Of a stretch of DNA of 64,000 nt, positions 45,427 to 53,703 are shown piece by piece. The position numbers and the translations under genes are program-made. The stretch comes from Xanthocytophaga flava (lineage in GTDB: Bacteria; Bacteroidota; Bacteroidia; Cytophagales; 172606-1). The stretch's first letter is position 1; each line of letters starts with the position of its first letter. Location: contig JASJOS010000002.1 in NCBI GenBank assembly GCA_030068525.1, positions 372,001-436,000 of the forward strand, in the 5' to 3' direction. The notes under the pieces are model-generated. The model searched no databases. It saw only the letters and a list, made by a program, of their open reading frames with translations, and was not told where the DNA came from.

Positions 45427-46473
45427 ATGAATCGAAGAAAGATATATTGGCTGTGTCAGATTATTGGCTGGACAGGGTATTCGCTAAGTGACCTCATTAT
45501 ATACATTTTACGGGATGGATATAGTTATGGACAGGTTGTTAATGTGATTATTAGTATAGGTTTAGGAATTGGTATTACACATCTTTATAGGTTAATTTTA
45601 AAGAGGTTACATTGGCTGGAATTACCATTAAGCCAGATTATTCCACGTACTCTGATGGCTGTACTGATTATGGCAGTCACCATGGTAGTATTAAGTGTAC
45701 CTCTCGAATATTTTACCATCCCACGTGTACAAAAACGTTTTGATGAGATAGGGGGGATACCTGTAATTTACCTTGCATGGGGATTTTTGAACTGGACAAA
45801 AAATCTGCTGTTATGGTCTGTGATCTATCACGTATATCAGTATTTTTCGCTGAGCAAACGCAATGAAATAGAACGGGTACAGCTCGAATCATCTGTGAAA
45901 GATTTTGAGGCAAAAATCCTGCGGGCACAGCTCAATCCACACTTTATGTTTAATGCGTTAAATAGCATTCGGGCTTTAATCTATGAAGATCCTAATAAAG
46001 CCAAAGAAGCCCTTACACAACTCTCCAGTCTTTTACGCAACTCCTTGCTTAGTGACAGACAAAAAACTGTTAGTCTGAATGAAGAGTTGAAAACAGTCCA
46101 GGATTATTTGTCACTGGAAAAAATCCGCTATGAAGACCGTCTTGAGGTACAGACCAATATTAGCCCTGATACATTGAATGTGCAGGTGCCTCCTATGATG
46201 GTACAGACTTTGGTTGAGAATGCAGTAAAACATGGCATTTCCAAACCACTAAAGGGTGGCTTTATTTCCATACAAGCTCAACTGGAACGAAACTTCCTAA
46301 ATCTGATTATTCGGAATACAGGTAAGCTGGAACGAGCTGAAAACTCAGATGGTGTTGGTTTACTTAACACCTCTCAACGCTTGGTATTAATTTACGGAAC
46401 GGGCGCCTCATTTCGAATCAATCAGGAAACCGATGAAGTAGTACGGGCCGAAGTACGATTGCCTGTGCAATAG
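45427..46473 (+). CDS. LytS-type sensor histidine kinase, orphan
   Basis: 348 residues from the ATG at 45427 (an in-frame GTG at 45409 is an alternative). Four membrane segments (about 8-135) precede a His_kinase domain with QLNPHFMFNALNSIRALI (phospho-acceptor His) and an HATPase domain with VQTLVENAVKHGI. This type pairs with LytTR response regulators, but no such gene is adjacent; the only LytTR gene in the window is at 60.2 kb beside its own kinase. Confidence 0.88.
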   Translation: MNRRKIYWLCQIIGWTGYSLSDLIIYILRDGYSYGQVVNVIISIGLGIGITHLYRLILKRLHWLELPLSQIIPRTLMAVLIMAVTMVVLSVPLEYFTIPRVQKRFDEIGGIPVIYLAWGFLNWTKNLLLWSVIYHVYQYFSLSKRNEIERVQLESSVKDFEAKILRAQLNPHFMFNALNSIRALIYEDPNKAKEALTQLSSLLRNSLLSDRQKTVSLNEELKTVQDYLSLEKIRYEDRLEVQTNISPDTLNVQVPPMMVQTLVENAVKHGISKPLKGGFISIQAQLERNFLNLIIRNTGKLERAENSDGVGLLNTSQRLVLIYGTGASFRINQETDEVVRAEVRLPVQ

Positions 46474-46554
46474 AAATATAAAAAATTTCTAGCTGTTAGT
46501 CAGTGTGTTATATGTTTTTTGTGAGAAGGTTGTAATATTTTTGGATGGTTCCTA

Positions 46555-46584
46555 TTGCGTCATAAAATAATTTGCCTACTTTTG
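46555..46584 (+). promoter_or_regulatory. tRNA-Asp promoter (copy 1)
   Basis: TTG (46555-46557), exactly 19 bp, TACTTTTG (46577-46584). The start of transcription should fall near the CACCACG that follows, about 35 nt before the tRNA. Confidence 0.7.
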
Positions 46585-46623
46585 CACCACGTTAAGCGAA
46601 ACGCAAGACGAAAAAAGAAAAAC

Positions 46624-46697
46624 GGTGCGGTAGTTCAGTTGGTTAGAATACCGCCCTGTCACGGCGGGGGTCGCGGGTTCGAGTCCCGTCCGCACCG
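46624..46697 (+). tRNA. tRNA-Asp (GTC)
   Basis: A 74-nt cloverleaf: acceptor GGTGCGG / CCGCACC with discriminator G, anticodon arm CCGCCCTGTCACGGCGG with anticodon GTC, and T-arm GCGGGTTCGAGTCCCGT. CCA is not encoded. It has its own promoter and terminator and is identical to the copy at 47482. Confidence 0.97.
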
Positions 46698-46701
46698 CAA
46701 G

Positions 46702-46735
46702 AAGGCTTTCAGAATTCTCTGAAAGCCTTTTTTGT
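46702..46735 (+). terminator. Terminator of tRNA-Asp (copy 1)
   Basis: AAGGCTTTCAGA-ATTC-TCTGAAAGCCTT followed by TTTTTG. Confidence 0.9.
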
Positions 46736-46864
46736 TTTGCTGTTTATCAGTTAATTGCTCCCAAAACACTAATAAAAGTTGTAGATTAACTTCCTAATAG
46801 GAAATAAAGAACCTCTTTTGTACTTTAAACAATCTCTTCAACATAGTAATACCTAACGTTTTCA

Positions 46865-47269
46865 ATGCAACAGATCATGCTATTTCTAGTATGGATAGTT
46901 CCTTTCCTTACCGAAGCGTTAAGACAACCACCGAATAATACCAGTTGTCTACTAAACATTCAGGTAGCAAATGCTAGTTTAGCAGATAGGGCTATAGAGA
47001 AGGTGTACATGCTTCCGGAGGTGAAGGCCAAGGAGAAGTACATTCAAAAAATAACACATGGAAAACAGGGTGTGACACTTTTAATCCAGAGCCAACCTAC
47101 TGCAACGAAACCTTTTTATATTATCCAGGTAGGATATAATGGATCAGATAGGCTACTGGTATACTATAATTTTTATGTGCACTCAGAAACTATGGATATT
47201 AAAGTATTAGATGTTGTTAATGGGATGATTATTACGCTCTCAGAATGGAGAGCAAGAGGTGCATTATAA
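46865..47269 (+). CDS. Small secreted protein of unknown function between tRNA-Asp copies
   Basis: A 134-residue protein with an N-terminal hydrophobic signal (about 3-20). The mature part contains IQKITHGKQGVTLLIQSQP and GSDRLLVYYNFYVHSE, a beta-rich pattern I have a sense of seeing in small Bacteroidota envelope proteins but cannot name. It lies wholly between two duplicated tRNA-Asp units, so it may have arrived with, or been trapped by, that duplication. Confidence 0.6.
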   Translation: MQQIMLFLVWIVPFLTEALRQPPNNTSCLLNIQVANASLADRAIEKVYMLPEVKAKEKYIQKITHGKQGVTLLIQSQPTATKPFYIIQVGYNGSDRLLVYYNFYVHSETMDIKVLDVVNGMIITLSEWRARGAL

Positions 47270-47412
47270 ATTGTTAAGCCTGGATTGCTCTAATTTATCA
47301 GCAAAGCTGTATCTAAGAGTTGTAAAGTAATCCCTTCTTTTGTAGAAATAGATATAGAACATGTTCTGATCAGTCTTTTATATATTTTTTTTATAAAATG
47401 AGTGGAAGGGTA

Positions 47413-47442
47413 TTGCGTTGTAAAATTATTTATCTACTTTTG
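47413..47442 (+). promoter_or_regulatory. tRNA-Asp promoter (copy 2)
   Basis: TTG (47413-47415), 19-bp spacer, TACTTTTG (47435-47442); the 39 bases from here to the tRNA are identical to copy 1, whereas the spacer differs at several positions. Confidence 0.7.
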
Positions 47443-47481
47443 CACCACGTTAAGCGAAACGCAAGACGAAAAAAGAAAAAC

Positions 47482-47555
47482 GGTGCGGTAGTTCAGTTGG
47501 TTAGAATACCGCCCTGTCACGGCGGGGGTCGCGGGTTCGAGTCCCGTCCGCACCG
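47482..47555 (+). tRNA. tRNA-Asp (GTC), second copy
   Basis: Identical over all 74 nt to the gene at 46624, with anticodon GTC and no encoded CCA. It lies 858 bp from the first copy in the same direction. Confidence 0.97.
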
Positions 47556-47559
47556 CAAG

Positions 47560-47592
47560 AAGGCTTTCAGTTCACGCTGAAAGCCTTTTTTG
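47560..47592 (+). terminator. Terminator of tRNA-Asp (copy 2)
   Basis: AAGGCTTTCAG-TTCACG-CTGAAAGCCTT followed by TTTTTG. The stem is like copy 1 but the loop differs. Confidence 0.9.
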
Positions 47593-47897
47593 TTTATGGC
47601 TTATTGGTGCTGTCAGTGTTGCAGTTATACTGGAAGCTCTCCTTTTCCTAAGAATATTATAACCTGGAGGATATAGTAATACTTATTGTTTTTTATGCAA
47701 CGAATACAACCATTAGTCCAATCAGAACATTAGCCAATGTATTTACACATTGTATTGGAGGATTGTTTTTTTGTGAAGAAGATGAGGATGAATAAATGGT
47801 AATACAGCCAATAATGAGGTGTTTTCTGACTTTCTTATTCTGATGTATTTTGGTAGAGTAAATGCTATATCTTAGAAATTAGAAATACATTAAAGTC
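47593..47897. other. Gene-free stretch
   Basis: About 300 bp after the second tRNA-Asp. I see no gene, dyad or repeat in it. Confidence 0.45.
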
Positions 47898-48461
47898 CTA
47901 CATTTTTATGTGCCTCAATGCATAATCGATACTATCAGCAAACAGGAACTGTGCTGTAATTTCTTCTTCCTTTTCTGCAAAATCAGAATCTCCTATTAGT
48001 TTTTCTGTCTCCATAATCTCATAGATCAGATACTGAGTAAAGTCTTGAAATATCTTTCCTTTCTGCAACGGGTCATGTGAAAATAAGTATATCTCACTAC
48101 TTACTTTGTCAAAGCATACTGGATCGTTTCCCGGACTTTCTGAAAAAACGATCATTGAGCTGATTTCTGGTAATGTGAAATATGATTTTACAAAGCTCCA
48201 GTTTGTATCAGCAAGAAACATCCACTCATCGGGCTTCTTTAGGTTATACATAAAATCAGAACTTTGAATTCCTCCAAAATAGAGATAGTAATCCCACATA
48301 GCTTCAGGCATCTTTATGTCGAGTCTAGCTTCTGTTTCCTGAAGTACACCCGGGTCAAGACCTGCACACCCAATATCGTAGTTCTCAAGATATGTGGTAA
48401 GTTTTTGTATCCAGTTGGGTTCTCCAATTTTCTGAACAGGTAAGTAAAAGTTTGTTGGCAT
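47898..48461 (-). CDS. SMI1/KNR4-family protein
   Basis: A 187-residue cytoplasmic protein. The LDIKMPEAMWDYYLYFGG stretch (about 48-65) fits the SMI1/KNR4 pattern in which a small helix is followed by a Gly-rich turn, and FDKVSSEIYLFSHD lies in the later strand region. Bacterial SMI1/KNR4 proteins often serve as immunity proteins to polymorphic toxins, but no toxin gene is next to it, so the role here is open. It is a single gene. Confidence 0.6.
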   Translation of the reverse strand: MPTNFYLPVQKIGEPNWIQKLTTYLENYDIGCAGLDPGVLQETEARLDIKMPEAMWDYYLYFGGIQSSDFMYNLKKPDEWMFLADTNWSFVKSYFTLPEISSMIVFSESPGNDPVCFDKVSSEIYLFSHDPLQKGKIFQDFTQYLIYEIMETEKLIGDSDFAEKEEEITAQFLFADSIDYALRHIKM

Positions 48462-48858
48462 AAAGTAGCTTTTAGAAAAAAATGATAGATTCTATTTTGC
48501 TTCCTATGAATGGGAGTTATTGTACTGAGATAGTTCTTAAATGATTGGTATTTGCTTATCAAAAAAGTCTTTAGATAAAAGGGATGTTTTTGGTCATTCA
48601 ATTTCTTGAGAATTTATTCAATCTACAGAATGATCAGACTTTATATACAATATAATAAGGGTTCATACACTTTTTGTAGAAATCAGAAAATCACTCCTGA
48701 TTATTTCTATGAACTGGTAGATCCTTAAAACGAGATGTGTGTCTGATAGTAGCATCTGCCGAATGCAAGTTCGCTATCTCATTCTGATTACTCATCATTG
48801 ATTTATTTTTTAGTATTTGATTGAGTAGAGGTAGAATCAATTTATCACAATTATTTAG
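48462..48858. other. Gene-free stretch
   Basis: About 400 bp. Minus-strand ORFs of 95 and 61 codons run through but have no family pattern, and the shorter starts inside the dyad that follows. Confidence 0.4.
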
Positions 48859-48902
48859 TTTTTCTACTGTTAGCATTATTTATGATGCTAACAGTAGAAA
48901 AA
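48859..48902. repeat. Perfect 18-bp inverted repeat
   Basis: TTTTTCTACTGTTAGCAT (48859-48876) and its reverse complement (48885-48902) with an 8-nt spacer. It sits alone between the SMI1/KNR4 gene and the first propeller-like lipoprotein gene. It looks like a terminator, but no gene ends near it on either strand. Confidence 0.55.
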
Positions 48903-49138
48903 GAAGCGTATTTTAGTGAGATAAGAAACAAAATAGGCCATATAATTTTGTCTTTTTGTTTGAACTGTATTTGTTCTATCACTATTTAATTATTTCTCTG
49001 CTAATAAAAAGGTTAATGCTATTGCAGAAATGATAAATTGTTTTATTTCTTTAACTTTGTTACATAAATTTAGAAAATTCCAAAAATATAAACTTTTCCT
49101 ATAGGTAATCAAAAGAATCACTATAATCTACTCTATCT

Positions 49139-50206
49139 ATGACCTATAAGTATAGCTACCAAATTAAAATTTGTATACTTATTCATTCTCTTTTTTTTTG
49201 TGTGTGTCTCACAGGCTGTCGTGATAAAGATCCAAAGCCTTCTAAAGAACCTATAGTCTATACTACTGGAAACGAAACACTGACTATTCCTATACGAGGA
49301 AAGCCAGTGGCTAAATACTGGAAAAATAAAACAGGTGTTAGTCTTTCTGATGGGACAAGAGAGGTATATGCGAATTCCATTTATGTATCAGGTACAGACG
49401 TATATGTGGCTGGATACGATTATATCCCTGAAAGAGGAAATCATGTTGCAAAGTATTGGAAAAATGGAGAGGAAGTGATACTTACCAATGAAGCAACAGA
49501 TGCTTATGCTTTTGATATTTTTGTTATAGATGGCAATGTGTATGTATGTGGTTATGATAACCTGTATGGAATGACACATCCTGTTTATTGGAAAAATGGA
49601 GAAGAGATTAACTTGGGAGTAGAATTTGTTGGATATGCTATGGATATTATGGTAGTAAACAATGATGTCTATGTGGCTGGATATGAATCGAATTCTTCAG
49701 GTTCATCATTTGGGGCTGTTTATTGGAAAAATGGAAAAAAAGTAGCATTGAGTGCTAAAAATGATAATGTTTATGTGGATGCTAAATCCATTTTTGTCAA
49801 TGGAAATGATGTCTATGTAACCGGGCGAGAAAGAAGTGTTGCAGGAGCAGTTTCCTTATATTGGAAAAATGGTCAGGAAATACGGTTGACAGATGGAAGA
49901 TATGATACAGATGTTAACTCTGTCTATGTTAATGACAATGATGTGTACGTAGCAGGATATGAATCAAATGGAAGTGCTTACGTTGCAAAGTACTGGAAAA
50001 ATGGGCAAGAGGTAAAATTGACAGATGGAAGTCGTAGTGCTGGTGCCAATTCTATTTTTGTCTTAGGCAATGATGTGTATGTGGCTGGGTATGAGTATGC
50101 TGATTCTAATAACTACTGGGCAACTTATTGGAAAAACGGACAACCTGTGAGAATTACAAATGGAAATAGTCAAGGTTTTATTTCTTCAATTTTTATAGTA
50201 AGGTAA
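49139..50206 (+). CDS. Lipoprotein with seven YWKNG repeats (propeller-like), copy 1
   Basis: A 355-residue lipoprotein (LTGC, Cys27, followed by RDKDPK). The mature protein is seven repeats of about 45 residues with the pattern YWKNGxEVxLTDG, then a variable turn, then ANSIYVxGxDVYVAGYE. The first YWKN follows an N-terminal VYTTGNE, which matches the last strand of a unit, while the last unit stops after SIFIVR; this offset is the usual ring closure of a beta-propeller. No enzyme motif is seen. It is probably a surface-exposed binding protein. A paralogue follows after 42 bp. Confidence 0.8.
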   Translation: MTYKYSYQIKICILIHSLFFCVCLTGCRDKDPKPSKEPIVYTTGNETLTIPIRGKPVAKYWKNKTGVSLSDGTREVYANSIYVSGTDVYVAGYDYIPERGNHVAKYWKNGEEVILTNEATDAYAFDIFVIDGNVYVCGYDNLYGMTHPVYWKNGEEINLGVEFVGYAMDIMVVNNDVYVAGYESNSSGSSFGAVYWKNGKKVALSAKNDNVYVDAKSIFVNGNDVYVTGRERSVAGAVSLYWKNGQEIRLTDGRYDTDVNSVYVNDNDVYVAGYESNGSAYVAKYWKNGQEVKLTDGSRSAGANSIFVLGNDVYVAGYEYADSNNYWATYWKNGQPVRITNGNSQGFISSIFIVR

Positions 50207-50248
50207 ACATTATATAGATATTTTTGAAAATATACGTGTAGTTAAAAT

Positions 50249-51325
50249 ATGCCAATTTCATTTAGAAATCGAACACTTGTTTTCTCTAATTTTTTTATAG
50301 GACTTCTCCTTTTTTCTTGCCATCACAAAGATAACCCTATAAAACCACAGAAAATAACTACAGTCTATGCATGTGGATACGATTCTAAAGGAGGATCAAC
50401 TATTGCTAATTACTGGAAGCAGGACTCTGTTAGTATATTGTCAAAAGGAAGAAGCCATCTAACTGCAAATGCCCTGTATGTAGATAAGAAAGATGTATAT
50501 ATTACTGGCAACGAATATACAAATTATTCTTCTCATATACCTTTATATTGGAAAAATGGACAAGAAGTAAAATTAGGTAATGACAATGGTGACGCATATA
50601 CTACAGATATCTATGTATCAAATAGTGATGTATATATATCAGGCTATGTTCCTTTAGGCATAGGTCAGGATGGTGCTTTTCAAAATATGGCTGTCTATTG
50701 GAAAAATGGAGTACAGATACCATTGACTAATGGAAAAGATTATGCATGGGCAAGTTCTATTTATGTATCAGGGATAGATATATATATAGCAGGATACAGA
50801 AATGTTGGTTCTTTATCAAAACCCATAAGTAGAGCTTTATATTGGAAGAATGGACAGGAAGTATTACTTGGTAATGGACAATATAACTCCTATGCTAATT
50901 CTGTATATGTAGATGGTAACGATGTATACGTGGCTGGATATGAACTTACAAGTTCAGGTGTTGGTATAGCTAAATATTGGAAGAATGGTATAGAAGTAAT
51001 TTTAACAAGTAGTATAGGAATGTCAGAGGCAAAAAAAATTCTTATTTCTGAAGGGCGTATATATATCGCCGGATATGAAAGAACAACTGGAAAATCTATT
51101 GCCAGGTATTGGAAAGATGGGAAAAGTATAGCGTTGACAGATGGAATAAATGATGCAAGTGCACTTTCAATTTCTGTGGCAGGAACAGATATATATGTTG
51201 CAGGGTATGAGTATGATACTGAAACAAATCATCCTGTGGCTACTTATTGGAAGAATGGACAAGCTGTTCGCTTATCAGATGGAAATAATTATGCTGCGAT
51301 AACTGCTATATATGCACTTAGATGA
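50249..51325 (+). CDS. Lipoprotein with seven YWKNG repeats (propeller-like), copy 2
   Basis: A 358-residue paralogue of the gene just upstream: lipobox LFSC (Cys24), then HHKDN, then seven repeats with YWKNG (YWKQD in the first and YWKDG in the sixth). The N-terminus begins VYACGYDSKGG, which again fills the missing last strand of the seventh unit (ending AIYALR). The two copies differ throughout, so the duplication is not recent. The 42-bp gap suggests one operon. Confidence 0.8.
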   Translation: MPISFRNRTLVFSNFFIGLLLFSCHHKDNPIKPQKITTVYACGYDSKGGSTIANYWKQDSVSILSKGRSHLTANALYVDKKDVYITGNEYTNYSSHIPLYWKNGQEVKLGNDNGDAYTTDIYVSNSDVYISGYVPLGIGQDGAFQNMAVYWKNGVQIPLTNGKDYAWASSIYVSGIDIYIAGYRNVGSLSKPISRALYWKNGQEVLLGNGQYNSYANSVYVDGNDVYVAGYELTSSGVGIAKYWKNGIEVILTSSIGMSEAKKILISEGRIYIAGYERTTGKSIARYWKDGKSIALTDGINDASALSISVAGTDIYVAGYEYDTETNHPVATYWKNGQAVRLSDGNNYAAITAIYALR

Positions 51326-52029
51326 TAATTTATATATAATATTGAGCTATAAGATCCATATTTATTTATTGGGTTTCTAAGGAGATATACAGGATATTGA
51401 ATGCATATGAGGTATAAGATACCAAGTAAGTGTATAGAAATAAATCAATGTAACTGCTTGTTTTTCAGGTATTATTTTTGTTGTTTGTTTGTTAATTGCC
51501 TGAAAGTAATTCTATTAGTAGAAAAGCTGTAAGGGCAATTATTTTTTACGTTTTAGTACACTTTTGCTTGCTTCATCTGGGTACTATGGTACATTTTAAT
51601 TAAACAGGCATATAATGCATTTGTCAGATGCTATTGTATGCCTGTTTTCTTATACACTTCTGAAACAGAATATTACCCAGTACGATTTGTACTGTGTTTT
51701 ATATAGAGCTTGCGTGATATCTAGCAGAAAATAGGTAAGGAGAAGAGAATAAGAGGATTATCAGGATTAGCAACATTGCCTTTTCACGCGAAGATAGTAC
51801 CAGGTTGTAAAATTTCGCTACTATTTTCCAGTTAGCTTATTTTTTATTTTGGGAAGAATAGTTGTATGTGTTTTTTAGAAATGAGGTTATCAACTATAGT
51901 ATTTATTTAATTTGAAAAGAGAACCTTGCCTTGTAAGAAATGAGCTGTAAATCTTGTGGTTAGTTTCCGGCTGACTTGTAATTTTGAATCACTGATTAAA
52001 TCACTTTATGTAAGTCAAAAGACTTGTTG
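51326..52029. other. Gene-free stretch with a possible small-RNA promoter
   Basis: About 700 bp without a convincing ORF. Near its end a TTG (51954-51956), a 22-bp spacer and TAATTTTG (51979-51986) could form a promoter on the plus strand, which would give a transcript of about 70 nt ending at the hairpin at 52030-52060. Confidence 0.35.
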
Positions 52030-52060
52030 AAAAGCCATAAGCATTGCTTATGGCTTTTTT
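52030..52060. terminator. Hairpin terminator downstream of the RibD-like reductase gene
   Basis: AAAGCCATAAGC (52031-52042) / GCTTATGGCTTT (52046-52057) with a 3-nt loop. The minus-strand gene ends 35 bp away, but the T-tract is better on the plus strand. Confidence 0.75.
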
Positions 52061-52094
52061 CTTTTTAAGGTATATTGTGCTGAAAATTAGATTG

Positions 52095-52658
52095 TTAAGA
52101 GTTGAGTGTTCGCTGATATTTCAGTGCTACAATACCACATGGAAAAGCAGTGGACTGAATGAGACGGAAGTTGCTTTTATCCTTAAATATAGGTAACCCT
52201 GCCCCCAATGCTGACGGGTTGACAAGAAGGTGATATTCATCAATTAAATCATTTTCTATAAGGGATGATACAAAAGTAGCCCCTCCATAAGCAATGATAT
52301 CTTTGCCTTCCTGACTTTTCAGCTTAGTGATTTCAGTTACCAGACCTTCTTGTGCCAGCCTGGTGCGGGGCCAGTGGACTTCTTTGAGTGTATTAGAAAA
52401 GACTACTTTAGGTGTATCATTCATCTTATGGGCACCTGCATCTGCAGTGTCAGGATTTGAGGCCATTGACGCCCATGCATCAATAAATCCTTCTGCCAGT
52501 TTTCTTCCCAATAAAATCAGATCAACTGGTTCTGTTAGTTGAGTCACATATTGATTTAACTCATCATCCCAATTCCAGATCATCCAGTCCATTTCCCCAT
52601 TTGGACCAGCAATATATCCATCTATAGATAGTTGTACCTGTAATTTTAGCTTTCTCAT
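52095..52658 (-). CDS. RibD/dihydrofolate-reductase-like family protein
   Basis: A 187-residue protein of the RibD C-terminal / DHFR-like family common in Bacteroidota and Actinobacteria. The N-terminus (LQVQLSIDGYIAGPNGEMDWM) and LILLGRKLAEGF match the family, and DIIAYGGATFVSSLI is the NADPH-binding stretch. It is a small NADPH-dependent reductase of unknown substrate rather than folate-cycle FolA. It is a single gene on the minus strand. Confidence 0.88.
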   Translation of the reverse strand: MRKLKLQVQLSIDGYIAGPNGEMDWMIWNWDDELNQYVTQLTEPVDLILLGRKLAEGFIDAWASMASNPDTADAGAHKMNDTPKVVFSNTLKEVHWPRTRLAQEGLVTEITKLKSQEGKDIIAYGGATFVSSLIENDLIDEYHLLVNPSALGAGLPIFKDKSNFRLIQSTAFPCGIVALKYQRTLNS

Positions 52659-52955
52659 GTTAGCAAAGTGTTAATGATATAGATATGATGTATTATTCTG
52701 ATTGACTTTCATGAAGGCAAAGATATAGAACTGTCTTTTGTAAATAGGAGGGAGAAAACGACATAGTAAAGGCATAATTGTGACATTTTCTATCTAACTG
52801 ACTAATTAAGATAAGAGAACTCAATAGGGTAGAATGCCGCCTATGGTTAATTCCCGCAAAGTAGAGGTCTTGGTTCCAGATATAGACCAGGAACTGTATA
52901 ACAGTAGATAGATGATCTACCTTGTAAAAGTGAAGAGAAGGCTGATAAAACAAAC
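52659..52955. other. Gene-free stretch
   Basis: About 300 bp between the reductase and cupin genes. TATCTTTG (minus, 52718-52725) fits a -7 element for the reductase but lacks a -33. Confidence 0.4.
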
Positions 52956-53001
52956 CTATACAATCTTAGATTACAAAACTGGATAAACTAAGATTGTATA
53001 G
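52956..53001 (-). terminator. Terminator of the cupin gene
   Basis: Perfect 14-bp arms CTATACAATCTTAG / CTAAGATTGTATAG with an 18-nt loop, followed on the minus strand by GGTTTGTTTT. Confidence 0.7.
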
Positions 53002-53044
53002 AATTAGTCACATTGATGATGATTTGACAGATTGATGTAATTAT

Positions 53045-53407
53045 TTAGGCAGGATTTGGAACAAAGTTAATCTCCGAACCTTCTTTAAAAACAATATACA
53101 ATCGTTTCCACGGTGCCTCATCAAGGATTTGCCATTTGTGGCCTGAACCAGTTGTATCCATAGCAATCAACACATCGCCTGGTTTCAGAATGAATGATTT
53201 GCCACTGTTCATAACAAATTCCAATGTACCACTTAATGTAACTACATACTGAGTAGTGGGGGCCGTGTGCCAGTCATAGGTAGAGTGACCTGGCGTTTCT
53301 TTAAACTGAAGTGCAACGGCTGTGGTAAGCACATTAGGAGAAACAGTACCTTCTGTAAAATGAGAGTGCCCATCCGGGCCGGTGAATAGTTTATATGCTT
53401 TTAACAT
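53045..53407 (-). CDS. Cupin-domain protein
   Basis: A 120-residue single-domain cupin. The core strands are visible (QYVVTLSGTLEFVMNSGKSF and LKPGDVLIAMDTTGSGHKW), with the His of YDWHTAPT in motif 1 and that of GSGHKW in motif 2. The metal set looks partial (few His/Glu), so it may bind a small molecule without catalysis. It is divergent from doxX 297 bp away. Confidence 0.85.
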   Translation of the reverse strand: MLKAYKLFTGPDGHSHFTEGTVSPNVLTTAVALQFKETPGHSTYDWHTAPTTQYVVTLSGTLEFVMNSGKSFILKPGDVLIAMDTTGSGHKWQILDEAPWKRLYIVFKEGSEINFVPNPA

Positions 53408-53598
53408 GCACTTATTGTCTATAAAGTTTGCAGCTCTAAAGATAGTTGTATCTATGATTCCTGTTAGTATTCAAAGCTTCAATTTTTTAATTATTTGTAG
53501 TAGAATTGAAGAGGCCTATTGTATTTCTGACAACCGCTATCTCAGGTTGGTTTGATGGCTCACAGCTTTACTGGTTAATGTATAACTCAGACCTTAAA

Positions 53599-53623
53599 TG
53601 TCTAACCAGCATTTCAATATGTC
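53599..53623. promoter_or_regulatory. Direct-repeat operator candidate upstream of doxX (site A)
   Basis: TGTCTAAC (53599-53606) is followed 21 bp later by TGTCCACT (from 53620). The sequence in between contains CAGCATT, as in site B at 57916-57946. Located 81-105 bp upstream of the doxX start. Confidence 0.5.
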
Positions 53624-53643
53624 CACTTGACCTGGATTTTGCT

Positions 53644-53664
53644 CAGATACTTGTTGAGTATCTG
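53644..53664. promoter_or_regulatory. Palindrome upstream of doxX
   Basis: CAGATACT-tgttg-AGTATCTG, perfect 8-bp arms, 40 bp before the start codon; operator or leader hairpin. Confidence 0.4.
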
Positions 53665-53703
53665 CCATTTTTGGGTCAGTAAATAACATTAACCAACAAG
53701 ATC

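Noticed and set aside
47398-47580. 60-codon plus-strand ORF across the second tRNA-Asp
   Set aside because: It overlaps the promoter, the tRNA and the terminator, so it cannot be a real coding region.
47898-48461. A toxin-immunity module around the SMI1/KNR4 gene
   Set aside because: No toxin, Rhs/YD repeat or secretion gene is adjacent.
48691-48876. 61-codon minus-strand ORF
   Set aside because: Its start codon lies in the 18-bp inverted repeat and the sequence has no family pattern; a transposase fragment was considered but not supported.
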